A stretch of DNA of 64,000 nucleotides from CAYQLT01 sp964418425 (GTDB taxonomy: Bacteria > Bacillota > Limnochordia > Limnochordales > Geochordaceae). Each line of letters begins with the position of its first letter. Position 1 is the stretch's first letter. The stretch lies in NCBI GenBank assembly GCA_964418425.1, contig CAYQLT010000002.1, positions 83,167 through 147,166 on the forward strand. The letters are read 5' to 3'. Below are positions 59,362 to 64,000 of the stretch, piece after piece. The position numbers and the translations under genes are program-made. The notes under the pieces were generated by a model, which saw only the letters and a program-made list of their open reading frames with translations, ran no database searches and had not been told where the DNA came from.

Positions 59362-60000
59362 GTGCGAGGGCTTTTCGCTACCGCCCTGGCCATCGTCCTG
59401 GGAGCTGCCGGCGGCTTTCCGGCAGCCGCCCAGGTGGTGGAGGTGGGTGGGTGGCTGTCTGCGCCCCAATCCTCGCCGGCTCCCCTGGCGCTTCCCGCTT
59501 CCAGCGACAACGGTCTCCTGCTGGAACTTCCGACCCTGCGTGCCGAAGGCGTGGTCGTGGGGATGGCTGTTGCGCCCCGGTGGAGGGCGGAGATGGTGGT
59601 CGAACGCTCCACCCTGGTGAACAGCCTCGGCTGCCGGGGCGGCCCGGCGGGCCCCTGGCGGTGCGACGACCCCAGCCGCCTGGCGGCGATGACCTGGATC
59701 ACCGGCGCGCTCTACCTCAACAGGGTCACGGACGGGTCGCCGCTTCGGCTGGGCGCCGGAGCCGGGCCCGCCTTCGCCCAATACAGATTCTCGGCCGACG
59801 GCCTCCACTACGAGGGCGGCGGCGCGCTGCTGGCTGCCCAGGCGTTTGTGGATGCCCACCTCGGCTCGTGGAAGGCGCTCTCGCTGACCGCTTCGGTCCG
59901 GTGGATGTGGCTTCTGGTGCCCCTGCGGGTCGGCACGATGGAGCAGCACCTGCTGCTGCCGCTGTTCCGCGCAGGCCTGTCGGTAGCCTACACGCTGTAA
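59362..60000 (+). CDS. secreted protein, possibly beta-barrel
   Basis: 212 residues, unrecognised. It starts with a clear signal peptide (R-G-L-F-A-T-A-L-A-I-V-L-G-A-A-G-G-F-P-A-A-A-Q). The mature part alternates short hydrophobic strands with Gly and aromatic residues (V-V-E-V-G-G-W-L, R-W-R-A-E-M-V-V-E, A-S-V-R-W-M-W-L-L) and ends G-L-S-V-A-Y-T-L, as small outer-membrane barrels do. A C-x-C-type pair (Cys in L-G-C-R-G-G and W-R-C-D-D) could form a disulfide. GTG 59362 chosen since it lies directly before the signal. If it is a barrel, the cell may have an outer membrane; that is speculative. Confidence 0.6.
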   Translation: MRGLFATALAIVLGAAGGFPAAAQVVEVGGWLSAPQSSPAPLALPASSDNGLLLELPTLRAEGVVVGMAVAPRWRAEMVVERSTLVNSLGCRGGPAGPWRCDDPSRLAAMTWITGALYLNRVTDGSPLRLGAGAGPAFAQYRFSADGLHYEGGGALLAAQAFVDAHLGSWKALSLTASVRWMWLLVPLRVGTMEQHLLLPLFRAGLSVAYTL

Positions 60001-60004
60001 AAGA

Positions 60005-60028
60005 GGCGGCTTGCCGGACTGAGCCGCC
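60005..60028. terminator. inverted repeat after the secreted protein
   Basis: GGCGGCT (60005-60011), a 10-base loop, AGCCGCC (60022-60028), four bases after the stop codon. No T-tract follows on the plus strand. Confidence 0.4.
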
Positions 60029-60061
60029 ACGCCGGCAGGGCTGCGGGGGCCGGTGAAGCCA

Positions 60062-60928
60062 TCAGGCGGCGCCCCCCAGCCCGCGGTCCAGGTCCGCCCA
60101 GATGTCCTCCACGTCCTCGGCCCCGACCGACAGCCGCACCAGCGTATCGACGATCCCCAGCCGCTGGCGCTCCTGCGGGGGCAGGGCACGGTGGGACGTG
60201 GAGGCGGGATGCGAGAGGGTTATGGCCACCTCACCCAGGCTGGGGACCAGGCGAACCAGCCGCAGGGACCGCACGAAGCGTTCGACGGCCGGCGGCACCC
60301 CGGAGGCGACAGGCGGCGTCTCTTCGCGGATCACGAACGACACCATCGCGCCAAACCCGCCGCAAAGCACGCGACCGGCCGGGCTGGCCGATGCCTGAAG
60401 GCCCGGGTAGTGGACGCGCTGCACCCCGGGGTGGCCGGCCAGCCGCCGGGCCAGCTGCCGCCCACGCGTCCTGGGCCCTTTCCAGGTCGGCCACCGCTCG
60501 CTCCAGCGTGGCCACAGTGGGGTTGGCCTCCCGGNNNNNNNNNNNNNNNNNNNNNNNNNNNNNNNNNNNNNNNNNNNNNNNNNNNNNNNNNNNNNNNNNN
60601 NNNNNNNNNNNNNNNNNNNNNNNNNNNNNNNNNNTTCCAGGTCGGCCACCGCTCGCTCCAGCGTGGCCACAGTGGGGTTGGCCTCCCGGCTGTACGAAAA
60701 GCTGCCGGGCGGCCCCAGGCCCTGTTCGGCCTCCACCGCCGCCAGCCGTTCCACGCTCTCGAACTCGAAGACCGAGGTTTGAAAGACAGGCGGTGCGGAC
60801 GGTCGTTCCACCACCTCCGGCCGCCGGTGGCCGGCCTGAGCCGAGAGCGTATCCGGCCGCCAGCCGGGTTGCGGCCCACCCGGACGGCCGGGCTGCGGCG
60901 CACCCGGAGGGTCGGCGCCTTCCCTCAT
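60062..60928 (-). pseudogene. cystathionine gamma-synthase-like PLP enzyme, broken
   Basis: Two pieces of one Cys/Met-metabolism PLP enzyme. The N-terminal piece (from ATG 60928) has P-P-V-F-Q-T-S-V-F and S-Y-S-R-E-A-N-P-T-V-A-T-L-E. The C-terminal piece (about 60480 to 60062) has L-A-G-H-P-G-V-Q-R-V-H-Y-P-G-L and E-V-A-I-T-L-S-H-P-A-S-T-S-H. The middle, about 230 residues with the PLP lysine, is missing. The 100-N gap sits between, flanked by a 55-bp duplicate, but the left contig itself already joins the N-terminal 55-mer to the C-terminal part. Collapsing the duplicate leaves the two pieces out of frame. So either a true deletion or a mis-assembled variant. Confidence 0.75.
60535..60634. 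other. 100-N gap flanked by a 55-bp duplication
   Basis: 60480-60534 equals 60635-60689. Same pattern as two other gaps in the window. Confidence 0.9.
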
Positions 60929-61117
60929 CGGATATGAGTCCCCCCAAACCGGCATGGGGCTAGGGTATCGCGGGGCGCCGGGCGGACGCAAGGGGAAGGC
61001 GCACCTGCCCCCGGGTTGTCGCCGCGGGGAAGTGGCCGCCGGCCAACGCACCGATCCGGAAGGCCCCGTTGTTCCGTACCAGGCTGTAGAAACGCTCGCA
61101 AGAGGGGGTACCCGACG

Positions 61118-61582
61118 ATGCTCTGGCGAGTTCGGTGGATGACCTACCTGGCGGGACTGGCGCTTGCGGCCCTGCCGTTGCCGGCATGGGGCTACTACCA
61201 CACGCCCGCGGCCCCAGCGGCGGGCGGCGCGGGCGTGGAGGCCGTCAAAAAGCAGCTTCAGACCGCCGCCTTCCATGCGCGAAACGCCGCCAACCAGGGC
61301 GCCCTGCCCTCGGCCGTGCTGCACCTGGGCCATGCCCTCAACTGCATCGAGGGGCCCGGGGGTGCCAACTTCGACGCCTCCTGGGGCAACGTCTGCGAGG
61401 GTCAGGGGCAGGGCATTGCGGTCGACCTGCAGGGGCTGGCGCAATTCGGCCAGGTGCGCCTTCTGGTTGAGGCTGCCAACTCCCTGGCCCTGGCGGGGGT
61501 GAAGTCGGGGAACCTGGCAGCCACCCGCAACGCAGCCCGGGGGGTCGCGGCCCTGCTCGACCTGGTGGCCGGGGCTTTGTGA
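61118..61582 (+). CDS. small secreted protein, unknown function
   Basis: 154 residues with a signal peptide (W-M-T-Y-L-A-G-L-A-L-A-A-L-P-L-P-A-W-G). The mature part is helical, with V-K-K-Q-L-Q-T-A-A-F-H-A and L-H-L-G-H-A-L-N-C, and two Cys (N-C-I-E-G and V-C-E-G) 20 residues apart that could pair. H-x3-H patterns and both Cys could hold a metal, but no family is recognised. ATG 61118 behind GAGGGGG. Followed by a membrane protein gene on the same strand. Confidence 0.65.
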   Translation: MLWRVRWMTYLAGLALAALPLPAWGYYHTPAAPAAGGAGVEAVKKQLQTAAFHARNAANQGALPSAVLHLGHALNCIEGPGGANFDASWGNVCEGQGQGIAVDLQGLAQFGQVRLLVEAANSLALAGVKSGNLAATRNAARGVAALLDLVAGAL

Positions 61583-61735
61583 CCGGCTCCCGTCGGCTGC
61601 AGCCGGGAAGTTCGACAAGGGGCCGTCATGCGGCCCGGTAAGACGGCGGGGCGCGCCGGGCAAAGCCCGCGAGCAAGTCACGTCGCGCCCCCGCCGAACC
61701 CCGGCAAGCGGCACGGACCGGATGGGGGAGTGGCC

Positions 61736-62140
61736 GTGCCCTTTCTTGCGCACCCGCTCGTCGTGCACTTTCCGGTGGCCCTCTGGCTCACGAGCCTGCT
61801 CATGGACGCCTGGTACTGGCGGCGCAAGGAGGCCTTCGCCGCCCGGGCGGGGCGGCTGCTTTTGGCCCTGGGGCTTGTGGGCGCGCTGGGTTCGGTGGCT
61901 GCCGGCTTTGTCGACTACTGGCGGCTGGTGGCGTTGGGGGTGGGAGAAGGGCTGGTTCGAGCCCACCGCACCCACTCTTTTCTGGCGTACGGGGCCATCG
62001 GGGCGTACGGCCTGTGCCTGGCGAGCCGCTGGCGCCATCCCGAGCCCTCCCGGTGGTGGCAGGCCGCCTTGCAGGTGACGGGGGCCGTCCTGGTGGCGCT
62101 GGCCGGCTGGTACGGGGGCGAGCTGCGCCGGATGACGTGA
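61736..62140 (+). CDS. DUF2231-type membrane protein
   Basis: 134 residues with four membrane helices. The start H-P-L-V-V-H-F-P-V-A-L-W is the hallmark of the DUF2231 family, whose members often sit near haem or electron-transport genes. R-A-H-R-T-H-S in the third loop adds more His. GTG 61736 chosen: GGGGGAG at 61724-61730 is five bases before it and the frame opens on M-P-F-L-A-H-P. Function unknown. Confidence 0.85.
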   Translation: MPFLAHPLVVHFPVALWLTSLLMDAWYWRRKEAFAARAGRLLLALGLVGALGSVAAGFVDYWRLVALGVGEGLVRAHRTHSFLAYGAIGAYGLCLASRWRHPEPSRWWQAALQVTGAVLVALAGWYGGELRRMT

Positions 62141-62148
62141 GATCTCGT

Positions 62149-62604
62149 CTAAGTTGGCGGGGAAAGCGTCGGCAGAAGCTGTTCGGGAGTCACTACCATG
62201 ATTCCGGCTATCCCCTCGAAAGCCGCACGGTCATAGCTGCACACCGTAGCGACCCGGTGGGCTCGCATCTGCGCGGCAAGGAACAAATCGAAAATGTGTC
62301 GCCCCGCCGCCCTCCGCTCAGACACGAGCTGGCCCAAGGCATCCAGGGCGCCCGAGGTGACATCCAGCACCGGAAGGGCTGCCCGTAGCGCGGCCACCTC
62401 CTTCCATGCCGCCTCCGGATCCAAAGGGTGTTCAACCCGCCGTGCGCTGGTAACGACCGCGTAGAACTCCACCAGCACCTGGGGAACCAGCATGGCAGGC
62501 AGCCGCTGGCCCAAGGCGGCCTCAAGGATAGCGCGGCTTGCCGAGTGTTGCGGGGCGTCCGCGTTGACGGCGTAGACCAGCACGTTCGTATCGAGGAGCA
62601 TCAT
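62149..62604 (-). CDS. VapC-like PIN-domain toxin
   Basis: 151-residue PIN ribonuclease. Acidic residues: L-L-D-T-N-V-L-V-Y (first Asp), V-L-V-E-F-Y (Glu), and F-D-L-F-L-A-A-Q-M (third), with S-Y-D-R-A-A-F-E near the end. The start ATG overlaps the antitoxin stop (ATGA). Likely cleaves tRNA or rRNA when freed. Confidence 0.93.
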   Translation of the reverse strand: MMLLDTNVLVYAVNADAPQHSASRAILEAALGQRLPAMLVPQVLVEFYAVVTSARRVEHPLDPEAAWKEVAALRAALPVLDVTSGALDALGQLVSERRAAGRHIFDLFLAAQMRAHRVATVCSYDRAAFEGIAGIMVVTPEQLLPTLSPPT

Positions 62605-62816
62605 CTTTCCAGACGCTCCTCGTAGAGGTCATCTCTGGTAAATGCCTTCACCTGGCCCAGGTGGAACAGGCCAACGGACGGAGTAAGGCTTGTCAGATGC
62701 TTCTCCAACGCCGCTAGCACGATCTCATTCTTGGGCCGCCCTGTTGCTCTAGCGACCTTCTCCAGTGCATCGAGTAAGTGGCGCTTGTCCGCCGGCACGT
62801 ACAGGTTGAGCTGCAT
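62601..62816 (-). CDS. VapB-like antitoxin
   Basis: 71-residue partner of the PIN toxin. N-terminal ribbon-helix-helix (Q-L-N-L-Y-V-P-A then R-P-K-N-E-I-V-L-A-A-L-E) for DNA binding, and a C-terminal tail (F-H-L-G-Q-V-K-A-F-T-R-D-D-L-Y) for toxin binding. ATG 62816. A consensus promoter with repeated TAGTGC motifs lies just upstream, as expected for an autoregulated TA pair. Confidence 0.88.
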   Translation of the reverse strand: MQLNLYVPADKRHLLDALEKVARATGRPKNEIVLAALEKHLTSLTPSVGLFHLGQVKAFTRDDLYEERLER

Positions 62817-62835
62817 CAGAACCGCCCCCAGTCCG

Positions 62836-62870
62836 AGCATACCCTAGTGCCTAGTGCTTTACAATAGTGC
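62836..62870 (-). promoter_or_regulatory. promoter and repeated operator of vapBC
   Basis: Minus strand: -35 TTGTAA (62864-62859), 17-bp spacer, -10 TATGCT (62841-62836). Three copies of TAGTGC on the plus strand (62845-62850, 62852-62857, 62865-62870) cover the spacer and the -35 edge and are likely sites for the antitoxin's RHH domain. Confidence 0.65.
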
Positions 62871-62959
62871 CAACCGCGCCGGCTCGCTGCGTTTGGCGAC
62901 CATCAGCTTCTCTCCCTCCGGATACGTCCGGCGCTCCTCTGCCTCGGTAGGGCGTGCCG

Positions 62960-63130
62960 TTATGCCCCGGGCCGCGCCTTTTCGCCCCAGCTCGAAGACC
63001 AGCACAGGTACTCCCTCTCGTCGGTCTGCCCGATGGCGACGTACCGCCGTTTCGGGAGCGCCGAAGTCACGGCCTTCAAGGCCTGGAACGTCTCAGGAGA
63101 GAGATGCACGGCGATGCGCACTTTGCCCAT
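62960..63130 (-). CDS. small RHH-like protein, related to the first gene of the window
   Basis: 56 residues. The start M-G-K-V-R-I-A-V-H-L-S-P-E-T-F-Q-A-L-K-A matches the start of the protein at 101-577 (M-R-K-V-R-V then K-P-E-T-F-R-A-L). The rest differs and ends early, so this may be a truncated or decayed copy. It has the same promoter block with identical spacing to the ATG. Confidence 0.55.
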   Translation of the reverse strand: MGKVRIAVHLSPETFQALKAVTSALPKRRYVAIGQTDEREYLCWSSSWGEKARPGA

Positions 63131-63157
63131 GGTTCCATCGTACCAGCGCGCGCGTAC
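63131..63157 (-). promoter_or_regulatory. third copy of the GTACRCGCGCGCTGGTAC promoter element
   Basis: Minus strand GTACGCGCGCGCTGGTAC (63157-63140) followed by GATGGAACC and the ATG at 63130. It differs from the copy at 74-100 at only two positions over 27 bases. The extended -10 TGGTACGAT ends 6 bases before the ATG. Confidence 0.55.
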
Positions 63158-63470
63158 AAAAAACGCGCCGGCCAATACGGCTGGCAGGATCGGGCTCGTG
63201 GCTGGCAGCGCGTATGACAGCGGCGAGGGGCATATGGCCGGCCGCCGCCGGGGCGCCTGGCAGCCGCGAGGACAGTGCCCTTATCTTGCCCTATCCCCGG
63301 CGGCGGCCGGCGGCGACCTTCCACTACCACCGGCGGCTATCCTCCGTTGCCCGCCGGGGGCGTTCCGGTTCTCTTGCATCGCGAGGGGCTGTCCCGGTAG
63401 CCCGTTTCGCCACTTGGTCGATAGCGCTCTCGGCCGCGCAGGCCGAGACGGTGATTTGTCATAGCGGTCG
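63158..63470. other. intergenic, no gene recognised
   Basis: About 310 bases between the small RHH-like gene and the second TA module. No reading frame with a plausible product was seen. Confidence 0.4.
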
Positions 63471-63479
63471 TGCTATGAT
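63461..63479 (+). promoter_or_regulatory. extended -10 promoter with inverted repeat
   Basis: CATAGC (63460-63465), six bases, GCTATG (63472-63477): a perfect inverted repeat across the extended -10 TGCTATGAT (63471-63479). It precedes the second antitoxin gene by about 57 bases and may be its autoregulatory operator. Confidence 0.5.
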
Positions 63480-63501
63480 GCCGCCGGGAAGGTGCAGCTA
63501 C

Positions 63502-63536
63502 CGGAGGGTAGGAGACAACTCCCGGAGGGTAGGAGA
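63502..63536 (+). repeat. tandem 21-base repeat with two ribosome-binding sites
   Basis: Two copies of a 21-base unit, each holding GGAGGGTAGGAGA. The second copy ends at the antitoxin ATG. If translated from the GTG at 63492 it would add Q-L-P-E-G-R-R twice. A duplicated Shine-Dalgarno region. Confidence 0.7.
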
Positions 63537-63767
63537 ATGAGCGACCCCACGCTTTCGGAGGAGATCCGCCGCGAAGTCGCCCGACTCGCGCCGCGAGACC
63601 AGCGGCGCGTGTTGGAGTTCATCCGGGGCCTGACGCCCTCGCGAGCCAACGGGACCCCAGGTCGAGCCTTGGTTCGGTTTGCAGGTACACTCCCGCCCGG
63701 CGAGGCTGACGCCATGCTAAGAGCCATCGACGAGGGCTGCGAACGAATCGATGCCCGCGACTGGTAA
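63537..63767 (+). CDS. antitoxin-like protein
   Basis: 76 residues resembling antitoxins that precede VapC toxins: L-S-E-E-I-R-R-E-V-A-R-L at the start, F-A-G-T-L-P-P-G-E-A-D-A-M-L, and the end I-D-E-G-C-E-R-I-D. ATG 63537 directly after GGAGGGTAGGAGA; GTG 63492 is an alternative. The next gene starts inside its 3' end. Confidence 0.75.
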   Translation: MSDPTLSEEIRREVARLAPRDQRRVLEFIRGLTPSRANGTPGRALVRFAGTLPPGEADAMLRAIDEGCERIDARDW

Positions 63768-63885
63768 GGTCTTACTTGATACGAGCGTCGTCGTTACGCT
63801 CCTTCGGGGAGACGCGACGGTACGTCGGCTTGTGGAACAAGCGGCGGAGGTTTTTCTGCCGTGCATTGTTGCTGGGACGGGCCGA
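63751..63885 (+). pseudogene. VapC-like toxin, 5' part only
   Basis: From ATG 63751 (17-base overlap with the antitoxin) the frame reads K-V-L-L-D-T-S-V-V-V-T-L-L-R-G-D (PIN start, first catalytic Asp) and V-F-L-P-C-I-V-A, then loses similarity at about 63880 where a Glu-containing helix (L-G-E-L type) should follow. The frame stays open to the end of the window but the composition becomes Gly, Arg and His rich. Probably truncated by a rearrangement at about 63880; bases 63890-64000 belong to something not recognised. Confidence 0.6.
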
Positions 63886-64000
63886 GCGCGACCCGGCCCA
63901 CTCCACGGTGATGGGGGTCGTGCCTCGCAACCAAAGACGCACGCGGCTCACCTCCCGGACGGTTGGGGTACCTGCCATTCGGCGGCCATGACCGCCTCGA

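Overview
The window is about 70% GC and gene-dense, and reads as a fragment of a spore-forming, high-GC Firmicutes genome. Evidence for that placement is a SigH-type sporulation sigma factor, SpmA/SpmB, a CtsR-McsA-McsB-ClpC operon with its CtsR box, DisA, a CarD-family regulator, a YacL-type PIN/TRAM protein, Mini-RNase III and a PerR-type regulator. Candidate lineages are Limnochordia, Symbiobacteriia or Thermaerobacter-like clades; this is inference from gene content, not a phylogeny. The organism probably respires (SdhCDAB), makes selenoproteins (SelA, SelB and a UGA-containing redoxin) and makes riboflavin under an FMN riboswitch.

Layout. 1-3180: a decayed integrative element (RHH-like protein, excisionase-like HTH, DUF3631 ATPase remnant fused to a truncated tyrosine recombinase) next to the 3' end of a tRNA-Thr. 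3192-7205: tRNA-Thr, sigH, rlmB, mrnC, cysS. 7206-10244: a small ORF, a metallo-hydrolase and an exported TPR protein. 10414-14613: promoter, FMN riboswitch and ribD-ribE-ribBA-ribH. 14654-17106: glycosidase-like lipoprotein/exported protein, CsoR-type repressor and a selenocysteine redoxin. 17227-21576: ispF, ispD, PIN/TRAM, carD and disA. 21604-27234: csaA, thiolase, ABC-2 exporter, trpS, ldh. 27401-32230: clpC-mcsB-mcsA-ctsR. 32326-34228: spmA, spmB and an HELGH protein. 34125-37602: selB and selA. 37796-42174: gabT-like, GNAT, ispH, trxB. 42279-52769: an eight-gene run for sugar-nucleotide and polysaccharide work (manC, phosphohexomutase, two GT4 enzymes, six-hairpin protein, large phosphatase-like membrane protein) with a SAM hydrolase and a sulfite-oxidase-like protein. 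52870-56224: sdhCDAB. 56368-57769: a sigma-70 factor and PerR. 58241-62140: leucine dehydrogenase-like enzyme, secreted proteins, a broken PLP enzyme and a membrane protein. 62149-64000: two VapBC-like modules and a small ORF that shares its promoter and N-terminus with the first gene of the window.

The familiar Firmicutes order ctsR-mcsA-mcsB-clpC-(radA)-disA-yacL-ispD-ispF-(gltX-cysE)-cysS-mrnC-rlmB-sigH is preserved in order and strand, but has been opened by blocks of other genes (ldh to csaA; selenoprotein to riboflavin operon). The most notable single item is the in-frame UGA at 16648-16650 in a two-domain glutaredoxin-like protein, giving a U-P-Y-C active site followed at once by a SECIS-like hairpin, with selA and selB 18 kb away. 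Three of the four 100-N gaps are flanked by exact 55-bp duplications and look like assembler joins, not biology.
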